From positions 23,067,001 through 23,131,000 of the forward strand of contig CP142460.1 of assembly GCA_038049695.1 (NCBI GenBank): DNA of 64,000 nucleotides, given 5' to 3'. The notes beneath the pieces were generated by a model that saw only the letters and a program-made list of their open reading frames with translations, was not told where the DNA came from and searched no databases. Origin of the DNA: Cinnamomum chago (taxonomy: Eukaryota > Streptophyta > Magnoliopsida > Laurales > Lauraceae). A program made the position numbers and the translations under genes. This document shows positions 35,901-48,666 of the stretch, piece after piece (the stretch's first letter is position 1; the number at the start of each line of letters is the position of its first letter).

Positions 35901-37600
35901 CCATCAACCTTCACGGCCAAACTTCTCCTTACTGGCACCGTTACCAGCCTACATTGGACATGCTCAAACCATCTCAAATGGGTTTCACTAATTTTATCCC
36001 GTATTGTTGCTATCCCTAAATGCTCTCGAAAGTATTCATTTCTAATTTTGTCCTTCCTACTTTAATTTTACCACACATCCACCTCAACGCTCTCATCTCC
36101 GTTACATCCATTTTATGGATATGTTGCTTCTTGATTAACCAACATTCTAGTCCATAGGTCATAGCTGGTCTAATCATTGTCCTGTAAATTTTTCCCTTCA
36201 ATCTTATTGGCATTCGTTGATCACAAAGAACTCTAAAAGCAAGTCTCCACTTCAACCATCCCGTTTTTATCTTATGTTTGATATCCTCATAAATCTCCCC
36301 ATCATTACTAATTATATGGTAGCGGAAAGAATCATTTCGTGGTATCTCCTGGTCTTCAATTCTCATGATAGTTTTAGTTCTTTCTATATACCCACTGAAG
36401 TTATAATCCATATATTCCGTCTTTGTACGACTTGTTAACTTGCACCAAGGCATCTCTTCTTGTTTATGAGCAGTTAACTCATCCATAATCAGTGCAAAGA
36501 GATAAGGGTTTAGGACTGACCCCTTATGCAAACTTATAGTCATTGGGAACTCCCCTGTCTCTTTATAAGTAGTTCTCACACTCGTTATTCTTCCTTCATA
36601 CATGTATTTAATAATTCCAATATAAATTCTTTTCATTTGATTTAGAATCCACCAAATTAAATATCTCGGTACCCTGTCATCGACTTTTTCTAGATCGATA
36701 AGACCACATGCTTGTTCGATATTTTTTCATTAATTGCCTAAGTGAGAAGATAACTTCCATCATTGATCTCCCTGACATAAATCCAAATTGATTTTCAGAT
36801 AACTTGGTCTTCTGTCTAAGTCTTTGCTCCATTACTCTCTCTCACAGCTTCATAGTATGACTCTTAAGTTTAATCCAAAGATAGTTGGTACAGTTTTTTA
36901 TATCTCCCAGTTTATTAGATATTAGTACTACAACACTTCTTCTCCATTCATCCGGCATTTTCTTGGTCATTAATATCTTATTGAAAAGTCTAGTTAGCCA
37001 AATCTTCCCAACTTCTCCAAAGCATTTCCAAGCCTCAATTGTGATGTTATATGCGCAAGTAGCCTTTCTTGTCTTCATTTGTTTAAATGCTTTCCTCACT
37101 TCCACCATCCTAATTCTACGAAAAAAAAGTAGGCTTTGCTGCTGAAATATCATCTTTTGTTCTTTTGTCTCCTATATAGTCTTCATTTAAAAGTATGCTA
37201 AATATTCCCTTCACCTTTCTTTGATATTGTTGTCCCTCACTAGAACCTTATGGTCATTGCTCTTGATACATATGACATAATCTAAGTCCCTACTTTTCTT
37301 TTCTTTTATTTTGCAAGCTTAAAAATATCATTCTCTCCTTATTCCCGACCTATTATATAGGTCATCATATGTTTTGCACTCTGCATCAATTACTACTTTC
37401 TTAGCTTCTTTCTTTGCCTTATTCTACATCGCATAGTTTTCTATAATCCTAGTACCTTCCTAAGTTTTTTAACAACGTCTCTTCTCTCCAACAACTTCTT
37501 GAACCTCTAAACTCCACCACAAGGTTTCTTAATTATCGTGTCTATTTCTTAACCTCTACACTCCACCAGCAGGTTCCACTTTTAGCATGTGAAGCTCGAT
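32901..37600 (-). mobile_element. RTE-type LINE, decayed, split by element R
   Basis: Minus-strand RTE retrotransposon ending in a GAT-repeat tail (32901-32920), the usual RTE 3' microsatellite end. Minus-strand translations show RT text around 36842-37153 (DIKNCTNYLWIKLKSHTMKL) and 36016-36636 (SVRTTYKETGEFP, NPYLFALIMDELT, SRTKTEYMDYNFSG). C-terminal pieces are at 35833-36015 (HLRWFEHVQCR) and, beyond element R, at 32921-33009 (IIHVAD). In the RT, PWC runs directly into SRTKTEYM, so the segment bearing the FADD catalytic box is absent. Frameshifts and stops occur throughout. The 5' limit, near 37600, is a guess from endonuclease-end-like text (KKEAKK-like). Confidence 0.85.
33010..35827 (-). 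mobile_element. Small coding-free LTR element R inside the RTE
   Basis: LTRs of 406 and 409 bp (33010-33415 and 35419-35827) begin tgttggg or tgtgggg and end ccaaca. Flanks agtta (33005-33009) and agcta (35828-35832) form an imperfect 5-bp duplication. A purine tract reading agtgggggat on the minus strand abuts the left LTR, giving the orientation. No clear primer-binding site was found. The internal 2.0 kb has no protein longer than chance frames, so it is a non-autonomous TRIM/LARD-like copy. LTRs differ by about 6% by eye, pointing to an insertion a few My old. Confidence 0.82.
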
Positions 37601-37619
37601 TTTCTTTTTTTCCAAACAA

Positions 37620-37961
37620 CAAACCCGATAAATTCCACCCCTTATTACACATTGAAGAAACATCTTAAGGAATTCATTTGCAACTTATGCTTTTGTAGGC
37701 ATTTAAATACCTTGTGAAGGTCATCAAGGTGATCTTCTTTCTTCTTACTTTTAATGATAAGGTCATCATCATAACAAGGTCATCAAGGTGAGCTTCTTTC
37801 TTCTTACTATTAATGAGAAGGTCATCATTATAACACTCTATTTTCTTATGCCTCATGTCCACGTCATAGTCCTCCAGTAGGAATTCAAACATACGATTCT
37901 CATGTTCCAGATCTATCTTTATTGATTATGTAAAGAAAATCCATCTATAAATGACATCTTT
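37620..37961 (-). mobile_element. Gypsy RT scrap
   Basis: Minus-strand translation around 37674-37892 contains IECYNDDLLINSKKKEAHLDDL, which resembles the YVDDLLVKS box of Ty3/gypsy RT, probably a Tat/Athila-side lineage. A direct repeat of about 60 bp (about 37724-37783 and 37785-37843, aaggtcatcaaggtga) lies inside it. It is a short fossil wedged between the RTE and LTR-like DNA. Confidence 0.6.
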
Positions 37962-38341
37962 TGTGACGCCCTCGCCCGAGGCGTCAAATTAAGAAATAAT
38001 GGGGTTATATTAGTGCATCTTTCTCCAGGATCTGCGTGAGTGAGGATATAAAACTTCCATCACTTACCAAACTAAATCGTAGAAGCTTACGTGGCATTTC
38101 GACCCAAAGTGGCCCTCAGATTGTGTATCGCAACCAATGTTTATATCACGCTTACCACAATACCATACATCATTAGACTGAAAATCATATAACAAAGAGG
38201 TACAGAACAAGACAGTAACCAGGGTATTTCATTACCCAAAATGTTAAAGCTACAATATAAAAATGGACATTAATTACAACCCCGAGATGAAAGACCAATA
38301 AAGACAAATAAGATTGAAGTAAACTAAAGCACATATGATAT
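37962..38341 (+). repeat. Possible LTR start of an unplaced gypsy element
   Basis: Begins tgtgacgccctcgcccgagg, which recalls chromovirus LTR starts such as the Tekay tgtaagaccccgacccgag at 48667. It also holds an imperfect inverted repeat GACGCC/GGCGTC in its first 25 bp. It is cut by the T LTR at 38342, and there is no second copy in the window to prove it. Confidence 0.4.
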
Positions 38342-41300
38342 TGTTGACACCAAAAATGTCACTTTGCCTCATCATATACTTTCACCATCAAATAAGTTAC
38401 ATGAAGCAGCATCGGGCCATGATGGGCGAAGCCGCTTCATATATCAGATCTTGTCAAAACCATCTGAAAACTTCAAGATCCTTCAAAGTAGAAATGAGAA
38501 ATGTATATATGGAGTTTTGGGTCATTTCAACATCATTTGGCCTGACTTTACTCTTCCAACAGCCAAACAGGAGCTCCTGGTGGCAATGAAATTGGGGACC
38601 TTGTTTCACAAAATAGAGCACACAATTGGTATCAAAATGCACCACATCAAATTCCAGGCCATTCCGACATCATTTGGCCCAAAATGAAAAAGTCACATTC
38701 TCCACACGGCAAAGTCAGCCCTTTTGATGACAACATAGGAGATATTAAATCTTCAATCAGAGCCTACGGATGGTCTTAAAATACTTTCAAAAGGCTTTAT
38801 GTCAAATTCCAGGTCAATCCGACAACGTTTGACCTAACACCAACCCTCAAGCAGTAAATGTTAGGAATTTTGTAATTGCAATTTGATGGATGCTTTTTCA
38901 CTTTAGCATCATTTGAATACTCACACTTGCATTGTTTTAGAAAACCTTGAAATCTGGTTTTATACATGCATTGCTTTTAAGATTTGTAAAAGTTTTGTTT
39001 TATGCATGTTTTCTTTCTAAACTTGGATGCATTGGTTTTAGAATTAAAACTCTTTTGAAATCCTAATTCTTTGTGCTTTACTTTTGTGAAATCATATTGA
39101 GAATTTAGGTTTATGCCTTGCATGCATTCATCACTTTCAGAATCATCTTTGTATGCATTTTCATGTGAAAAGAGTTTTTAGAAATCATGCTAGCCTATGT
39201 TTTAAATCTTCCTTCAGTCATGTTTTATTGCTTGGTTTTTATGTCTCAAAGTCCCCTGGAAGATGCCCTCAAAAGTTGCATGTTTCACTCATTTTTCAAA
39301 AATCTGGGCATCTGCCAGTGTTGCCGGTCAACCGGGCCAAGCTTGCCGGTCGACCGGGATCACTGCAGCTTTTTTGTGCAGTTTCTGACCTGAAGCTCCA
39401 ACGGTCAGATATATGACCGTTGTGCCTTCCCGGTCGACCGAGACCTGTTTGCAGGTCGACCGAGGACTAGCCGTTGGACTGTTTTTCTTTATAAAGTCCA
39501 TTCATTTCCAACCTTCTTTGAGGCTTGAACCATGAACTTTTGAGACCATATTGGAGCCAAAGAAAGGGGAAGAAGTTGAAAAGGCCAGAGGGCTATTTGG
39601 AAATCAAATACTTGAGTTTTAAAACGGTACATCTTACTTATCATTTTGATTTCCATTAAAAGTAGAATCAATGCATGTTTAACTCTTTTTATTTTCATTG
39701 ATGCATGATTTCTAGCTTTTAAAGAGTTGTTTTGCAAACTCATTATCTTCATTGGTATATTAGAATGGTTTGCAATCACTCTTATCTAAATCACATGTGT
39801 TCTTAGACTTTAATATTCATACAACATGTTTTAGTTCATTTCTTTAAGTTGTGTGAATCTTTCATGTGATTAGTTTTCTCTTCAATCATCATTTTATAAG
39901 CTTTGATTTTAAAATGCATCATGCATTCATTTAGGAGCATCATTGTAGAAATTGATTGAAGTAGAACATTCATACACTTGTGCACACACTTTAACTTGTT
40001 CTAGTGTATGTTTGTAATTGGAATTTCACTTTCATACTAGCCTATTTAGAGGCAATTCAATTGAGCTTTAAATTGTATCTCTTAGAGTGATCTTTTGTGA
40101 AGACACTTTCTTAGAGAAATCTTTATTTGTAAAGGTTATTGCTTAGCCTAAGAAAAACATCTTGTAAGGTTATTGCTTAGCCTAAGAAAAGCATCTTGTA
40201 AGGTTATTGCTTAGCCTAAGAAAAGCATTTTGTAAAGGTTATTGCTTAGCCTAGAAAAGCACATTGAGAGGTTGTTGTTTAGCCTAGAAAAACAACTTTG
40301 TAAGGGTTATTGCTTAGCCTAGTAAAAATCATAAATAGTGGAAATCCGGTGGGGTGATTAGATCACAAGCCGGTAGTGGATGTAGGCATTGAGGCCGAAC
40401 CACTATAAACCTTGGTGTTGTGGTGCTTGCTTTTGTGGTGATTGTGTTTATTAGCTTCCGCATATTGTTTGATTAATCATTACATGTGACTAGTTTTTGT
40501 TAAGAAGTTAAAATTGTTTTAAATTGGTCACAATTGTAGCTCACCCTATTCACCCCCCCCCCTCTAGGGTTAGGATCCCAAGGACTTTCAGTAAAACCAG
40601 GCCTCCTGGCGACAGAGACTGCCGAATCCATAATTCATAAAAACAAGTATATGGATGGTCTCAAAATACTGCGAAGGGCCTACATATCAAGTTCCAGGTC
40701 TTTTCGACATCATTTGACCCGACTTTGATCCCATAAGCAAAACTAGGTCTCCTAGTGACGGAGCCCCTCAGGACCAGGATTTGTAAATCAGAGCTGATAG
40801 ATCATCTTAAAATGATCTCATGAGGCTCCCTCTCAAGTTTCAGGTCAATCGAATATCGTTTGACCGAATATGAAAGCGCAACATCTTCCTCGCGATAAAA
40901 TCAAGCCAACTGGCGACAGGATCCCAAATGGCTTCAAAATTCAAACAAAAGCCTATGGTTTTGGCTCCAAAAATCCTTGACCACAAAGCTTCACCTCAAA
41001 TTTTAGGTCATTTTGACATCTTTTGACTTAGTTTTGGCTTCTGGCGGCAAATTGACGCCCCTACGCAACAAAATCTCGGCTTTGTCGGAAAATCAAAAAA
41101 TTTTCCCTTCGTTTTGTGCGGCTTCTTGTCAAATTTTCTGTAGAAGAATTATGCAAAAAATTGTACAAAATTACTACGAAAAATATGCAAAAAAGAAAAA
41201 TTAGAAAAATGACCAAAAAAGGACCAATCGGGCAAAACATGCCCTATGGTCATCGGCGACCCTAGAAATTCGGGGTCTTCGGATTTCCGTGATACCCCCG

Positions 41301-41416
41301 TTTTGTGTCGTTTTCGCATTTTGAGGAATTTGGCCTTTGTGATTTTCTGAAAATTTGATTATCGGGGCACGAAATCCGTTGATCTTTGACAACATCACGA
41401 ATTAACCGTTGAAATT
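38342..41416 (+). mobile_element. T-family LTR, split by S and then by Copia C
   Basis: Starts tgttgacaccaaaaatgtca, the same start as 52824. It is interrupted at 38859-40590 by a solo S LTR (duplication gtaaa) and from 41417 by Copia C. It aligns by eye with 52824 to about 53985. It contains at least six copies of a motif like caaattccaggtca..gacatcgtttgacc, spaced about 150 bp. Family assignment to Ty3/gypsy Tat is tentative: long LTR, no coding part in this copy. Confidence 0.75.
38859..40590 (+). mobile_element. Solo LTR of family S inside a T LTR
   Basis: A 1732-bp LTR, tgttagga to ctttca, flanked by perfect gtaaa duplications (38854-38858 and 40591-40595). It is the most divergent S copy here, but keeps GGTCGACC-type sites (about 39330-39465), an inverted AACGGTCA pair (39400-39407 and 39414-39421), TATAAAG at 39490-39496 and six minisatellite units (about 40120-40330). 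The forward site (tccaacggtca) fits the full MSA consensus. Confidence 0.92.
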
Positions 41417-42675
41417 TGTTGGCCCTTTGTTTTAGTTTGTAATTGTTGTCAAACCTAGGGTATTGGCATGGTCTTGGAAAGCAGTATGATGAAGGTTGCA
41501 GGCATTCAAAGTGAAACTGAGCAACTAAATGTTTATGTCATGTCAGTTAAGCATGTTGTCATGCTTATAACTTCACAACTAACCTCTGGATTAAAAAGTG
41601 GTTAACATGACTTTTGTGCATCAGTGAGAGGGCTTGATTTTTGGTTTTAGAGTCATGTTGATCTGACTTCTGGTTTGAAAATTATGGCCTAGACAGCGGG
41701 ACAACTCAACTTCACTCAAGTTGTTGTTCTTCTGTGACCAACCAGCGTCAAGGTGATTTTATACTACTTTCCATTAAATTTGGGTTAAATCTCAAAACAT
41801 GAAAGTTGTACCCATCTGATAACTCTTTCATTTGACTCAAGAATCGTGTCGTTTCGAGCTCAAAAGAGGAAGTTATTAATTTTCTAGTGGGGATAAATTC
41901 TGCAGTTTCTCTGCACTACGAGATTATTCTTCTTCTTGGTACTTTGTTGTGGGTCCCATTATGTGTTGGAATGTAGTCAGCAGATGGTCCATCAGATTCA
42001 TTTGACTCAGATAGTAGGTCAGCCTAGTCCAACAGCCCAAAACAAGGAATTGCTTGTTGGGTCCATTTGTTTAGCAAGAAAGTCAGCCAAATATTCTTTC
42101 TATTTTTTAATTGTTAGCAACTTCTTCTATTGGCAAGAGATCCAACTCCTTAGGATCTGAGATTTGAGTTTTGAAAACTGGATGTTAAGATAAACAAAAA
42201 AAAAAGAGGAGAGAAGAGAAGACGTGTTGGTTTTTGCTGTTTTGAGTTTTTCTGCAACAATGGGCTTGTAGCTCTCTTTATGGTCTTGACTTGCAATTTA
42301 TTAAAGAAATAGGAGTGTAGAACAACGGTTGTTGTGCAGTGGAGGGGATTTTCTGAAATAGCAGTGTGCTGGTTTTGGGAAAATTGCAGAGTGTTGTTTC
42401 TAAGAGAATAATCTACAGTGAATAACAAATTCTACATATTTCCGAATCAGATTCATTGGACTACATAAAAGCAAATTTCGTTTCAAGTTGGTGATTCGTG
42501 GATTTGTTGCATATTTCCTGTTTTTGCATTAAATTTGTCTTGCATTTCTGCATAGTGCAGAATTCTAAATAGTGGTAAGGCCTGCGTATGCCATTGGGAT
42601 ATTATTTTAAGACACCTGCGTGTGTTAGATTATTTGATATCTTGTAATCACTCGAGTTGGGGCTTGCGGGTAGGG

Positions 42676-44101
42676 TGTAAGACTCAAAGATTAAAAGATT
42701 ATTTGATATCTTGTAACCTGCGTGTGTCATTCGGAGTTTTTAAAGATTCAAAGTGTATAAGGAGCCCGGAATGTCCCCAAACTCAAAGAGTACCAAATTG
42801 TTATTAGGTTGACATACGGGATCCCTATTCACTTCGATAAATCTTAAACCCAACACTTTTACCCGAAATTTCAATTGTTTACTGTATTTCATTGTTCCCG
42901 AGATTTATACCACATGTCTAGTTTTCCCGAAAGCATTGAATTTCACTTGAAATAGTTACTTGTCTTAAAGTGCATTGCACCACATGAACTGACAGTGTGC
43001 CCTTGAGCACCCCCGTCCTGCCCGTTTATTTACTTGTAATTGATTTACTTGCATATGTCTCGATTTGTTATTTGACCTATGAGTCGGCACCACTAAGCTT
43101 GGATAACCCTGTTGGTCTGATCCACCGACTTGGAGATCCCCCTCTTATCTCGCCAGCTGCAGTTTGGATCCCGCTACCCGGTTATTACCGTGGTCTTGTC
43201 CCGATGCCGCAGATTGCTACTGTGGTCCCCGATTCCCGGCTCGCTACCGTGGTCATGTATAGTATATGTATATGTATTTATAAGATCCACTGTTTCTCCT
43301 CACCTCGAGTGACTGAGATCAGTGCCTAGTTATTGCTCTATCACCTTAGTGATAGAGGACTTAGCTTCGTGTGGTTGCCATCTTGATTGTTTCCCGTTCC
43401 CTTGGTTACCTTTACATGTTTTATGATGCATACCCGTATTTGAATAAATGTTTTATCTTGTTTAAAGAAATTGTCATTTTAACAGGTTCAAATGTTTCTG
43501 GAGGTAAATTCACATAACTTTCATATTGTCATTGTGTTTTATCCATTTGCCAAACTGTCGTGTTTGACCTACTCTTTGGTACTCAGGTCCCGCTGTTGGT
43601 TACCCCAAGGAAGAGCACGAGGAGGCGGTCGTAGAACCGCAACAGTTAGTTGAGTGGCGTGCTGATGACGTCATGTAGACGTTTGGTGGCTATGAGAGAC
43701 TTTATATTTTGGGAAACGATTTCACCATTCTTTGGATTGGTATTTTGGTTATATTGGCCTTGTGGGCCTCTATTTTTGGGAAATGTAATTAAGTGATATT
43801 TTTGTAAACTTTAACTTACCTTGGGTAACATGCTAATGATCATTGCTCATTCTGATACTTGATTATACATGTGATTTAACTTGTGATTAGAAGTGAACTA
43901 TCATTTGATTTGCTACACGCTTCCGCACTTAATAGAAATATTCATATATGGTTGTGATATCCTCACCGCGGACACCTGTGGGAAATTAAATAAGTGTGTG
44001 CACCTTGTTGACACACTCTACATATTAACCGTTCATTAACTCACCACCATCGTCAATCATTATTAGTCCCGATCCCGGATTCCCGGTCCGGGGTCGCGAC
44101 A
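42676..44101 (+). repeat. 5' LTR of the Tekay element, shorter than the 3' LTR
   Basis: Ends gggtcgcgaca at 44101, followed by a tRNA-primer-like sequence (actagtatcagagcgaga). From 42725 on it matches 50416-51770. Its first 50 bp instead resemble DNA lying just outside the element (see findings). Small identical-looking ORFs in both LTRs, for example 42997-43329 and 50687-51019, reflect the repeat and are not genes. Confidence 0.85.
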
Positions 44102-47100
44102 GACTAGTATCAGAGCGAGACGTGTTTCAAGCAATTAAAAGAAACTAGAAATCCTAAGGACGTGGCGAGGATTCGTTAGATCTTTCGTTAGCTAGTATCG
44201 TGTGAGCAATGTAACCCTTTATGTGATTATTATGTGCTAACAACTTGTTTTTCAGCATCATGCCACCTCGTAAGAGACCAGTAAATGGCAACCCCTCTGG
44301 GAGCAATAGTGATCACACCGGCCCAATTGAAGAAGATAGGGTTGACAACAACCCACCAAATCAATTCCAAGAAATGATGCAAGCAATGCTTGACCAACAG
44401 CATCAGGCCAATGAGAATCAGGCTAGACTACAAGAACAAATGATCAAGAGAGAGGAAGATCATGCAAGGGAAATGGCAGAGATGTAAAGGCAATTGCTTG
44501 AGGTCTTACAGAGGAGACCAGAACCGGTTCAACCCCAACCCGCTATCGTCATAAATCAAAGGCAACATGACCCTAATGCCTTGTTTGAGCGGTTCCGGAA
44601 GAGAGCTCCGAAAGAATTTCTGGGAATAGAAGACCCATTGGCTGCAGATGACTAGTTAGAACATACGGAGAACATCTTTGAGATTTTCCAGTGTACTGGG
44701 GGAGAAAGAGTGAAGCTGGCATCATCCCTCTTTAGCGGTACAACAGACAAATGGTGGAAAACGGTTAGGGAAGAATACAGGACCATGGCTGATGCAGAGG
44801 TTTGGGCAAACTTCAAGAGGCAATTTCATGATAAATATGTACCCGCTCATATCAAGAAGCAAAAGGCCATAGAATTTCAGCAGCTTGTACAAGGAAGTAT
44901 GACAGTCCTCGAATACCTCACCAAGTTCGAGAGATTGTCTAGATATGCCCCGGAGTTAGTGGATACAGTTGAGAAGAAGATTGCCAAGTTCTTTGAGGGA
45001 CTTAACCCTTTCATTGAGAGAGATGCCACCGGGGTAGTACCACCTGCAACTTTTGACGAAGCGGTCAAGAGAGCCTACAAGTTTGAGAACTTTCATAACA
45101 AGATCCTTAGAGTCCAAGGCAAGGGACAAGCTCATCAGCAGAACTACCAGCAGATGAATCATCAGAACAAGAGACAGAGAACATAACAGAATGCTCAGGG
45201 TCCCTTGGTTTGTACCCACTGTGGGAAGAACCATGAGAGTGCACAGTGTCGTACACTCACAGGAGCATGTTTCTGATGTGGTTCCATGACCCATCAGATG
45301 AGAGATTGTCCAAGGAAGAATAGACAGAATCAGCAGCAGCAGCAAGGGGCACAGCGTCTGGCACCACCTCAGAATGCAATCATTGTCCAGAATCAAGCAA
45401 GGCCACTCCAGCAACAAGCACCACAACAGCAGCAGCATAGACCACAGCAACAACAACAACAGGCTCGTCAGCAGGGACAGAACCAAAATCTGCGTGCACC
45501 GCAGCAGCATAGGAATGCACAACAAGGCAGGCCACAATGGATTGTTTCCATAAGACCCTGACTTTCAAGTTAGACGAGACACCAGCAGGGGTGTTATTTC
45601 AGGCAGAGAGGAGGAGTCCTCGTGCAAGGTTTGTCTCAGCATTGAAGGCTGATAGACTATTGAGAAGTGGTTGGGAAGCATATTTGGCGTTTACCACGGA
45701 GGATAAACGGTCCCAAGGGGTGGAGGAGATCCCAATTGTTTGGGAATTCCCGGATGTTTTTCCGGAGGAGATTCCAGGTTTACCACCCATTAGAGAGATT
45801 GATTTCACTATCGAGTTGTTACCAGGGACCGCTCCAATATCTATTGCACCATATAGGATGGCTCCAACAGAGTTGGGAGAATTGAAGACTCAGTTGCAAG
45901 AATTGTTAGACAAAGGTTTTGTGAGACCGGGTATTTCACCTTGGGGAGCTCCAGTCTTGTTTGTCAAGAAGAAGGATGGTTCGATGAGAATGTGTATAGA
46001 TTACAGAAGATTGAATCAAGTGACCATCAAGAAGAAATACCCATTGCCATGGATAGATGAATTGTTTGATCAATTGTAAGGTGCTTCATACTTTTCGAAG
46101 ATTGATTTGAGATCCGGTTACCATCAGCTGAGAGTCAGAGAATCAGATGTGTTGAAAACAACTTTCCGGACAAGATATGGCCACTATGAGTTCCTAGTGA
46201 TGCCATTTGGGTTAACCAATGCACCGGCAGTGTTCATGGCATTGATGAACAAGATATTTACAGAGTATCTAGATCAGTTTGTGGTAGTATTCATAGATGA
46301 CATTTTGGTGTACTCCAACACCAGAGAAGAGCACGAAGAGCACTTGAGGATAGCATTGCAACTCTTGAGAGAGAACCAGCTGTATGCGAAGCTCAACAAG
46401 TGTGAATTTTGTTTGGAGCAAGTAGCGTTTTTGGAGCATATCATCTCCAGAAAAGGATTATCAATGGGTCCGTCCAAGATTGAAGCAGTCATGAGTTGGG
46501 AAAGACCGAAGAATGCATTGTAGATCAGAAGTTTTCTGGGTTTAGCGGGGTATTACAGGAGGTCTGTGCAGGGATTTTCATCGATTGCGTCACCTTTGAC
46601 GAAGTTGACAAGGAAGAACGTGCCATATGTATGGACAGAGCAGTGTGAAGAGAGTTTCCAAGAGCTAAAGAAGAGATTGACTACAGCACCAGTCCTTACT
46701 CTACCATCCGGGAGCGGCGGTTTTACCATTTTTACCGATGTTTCGAATGTTGGACTTGGTTGTGTGTTGATGCAAAAAGGAAAAGTGATTGCATATGGAT
46801 CCCGGCAGTTGAAAGATCACGAGAAGAACTATGCCACCCATGATCTTGAGTTAGCAGCGGTTGTTTTCGCGTTGAAAATGTGGAGACATTACCTCTATGG
46901 GGAGAAGTTCGAAGTCCACTCCGATCACCGCAGCTTACAATATTTATTTTCTCAGAAGGAATTGAACATGAGGCAAAGAAGATGGATGTAATATATCAAG
47001 GACTATGATTTTCCAATCAAGTACCACCCGGGGAAGGCCAATGTAGTTGCCGATGCCTTGAGTAGAAAATCAGTAGGCTTGGCAAACCTAAGTGGCACTT

Positions 47101-48666
47101 GTATCTTTGAGCAATTTGAAGAGTTGAGTTTAGACCTACAGCCACTGAGGAAAGGTGTTTTGTTAGCTAACATGACAGTGTCAGAACCTTATTTTATTCA
47201 GAAGATCAAAGATAGTCAGTTGCAAGATCCAGAGTTGGCCAAGATTTCAGAGCACATAGCAGAACGTCCCGATTTCCGTATTGTTGATGGAGTTTTGTAC
47301 TACCGTGACCGTCTATGCGTGCCTAACCTTGAAGACTTGAGGAATGATATCATGACGGAAGCTCACAGTACGAAGTACTCTATGCATCCAGGCAGCACGA
47401 AGATGTATCAAAATTTGAAGGGCAGATTTTGGTGGAACAATATAAAGAGAGAGATTGCAGCGTTTGTCTCCCGTTGTATGACTTGTCACTTGATAAAAGC
47501 AGAACATCAGAGGCCTCCAGGATTGTTACAACCATTAGAGATCCCGGAATGGAGATGGGAGCACATTACAGTGGACTTTATTTCGGGACTACTGAGGACT
47601 AGCAGAGGCAACGATGCGATATGGGTCATTGTGGACCGACTCACCAAGTCAGCGCATTTCCTTGCTATGAAGACAGGGAAGAAGATGCACATGCTACCTT
47701 TAGCAGAGTTGTTTGTCAGCGAGATCGTCAGTCGTCATGGGCAACCAGTTTCTATCACATCTGACAGAGACAGTAGATTTGTCTCAAGGTTCTGGAAGAC
47801 ATTGCATGAGTCCATGGGCACGAGACTACAGTTTAGCACGACTTATCACCCGCAGACAGATGGTCAGTCAGAGAGGACGATTCAAACTCTTGAGGATATG
47901 CTCCGTGCTTGTTTGTTAGATTTCAAGACTCAATGGGATGAGACTCTACCGTTATGTGATTTTGCTTACAATAATAGTTACCACTCGAGCATTGGGATGG
48001 CGCCTTTTGAGGCTTTGTATGGCAGGAGGTGTAGGACACCTGTATGTTGGGAAGCAGTCGGCATTCGCAGTTTCCATGGACCGACTATAGTGAGTGAAAC
48101 CAGTGACAAAGTGAAATTGATCCAAGAACGTCTAAAAGTGTCCCAGAGTAGGCAGAAGAGCTATGCAGACGCCCACCGCCGAGATTTACAGTTCAAGGAA
48201 GGAGACAAGGATTTCCTGAAAGTGTCACCTACGAGAGGAACATTGAGGTTTGGACAAAAGGGCAAGTTATCACGGAGATACATTGGACCGTATGACATTG
48301 TGAGCAAGATTGGTGACGTGGCTTATAGATTAGCCTTACCACCTGAGCTATCCGGCGTACACAACGTTTTCCATGTGTCTATGTTGAAGAAATATGTCCC
48401 CGATCCTTCACATGTACTCCGACATGAACCATTGGAGATCAGAGAAGATGCTACCTATGTTGAGAAGCCCGTTCAGATCATCGATACGAAGGAACAAGAG
48501 TTGAGGAATCAGACTATTCAGTGGGTAAAAGTACTTTGGGAGAATCATGGACCGGAAGAGGCCACATGGGAATTACGAGATCAAGTTCAGAAGAAGTATC
48601 CACATCTACTACCTGAGTGAGTTTTATATTTCATTTGGAGGACCAAATGCCCTAAGGGGTGGAGGA

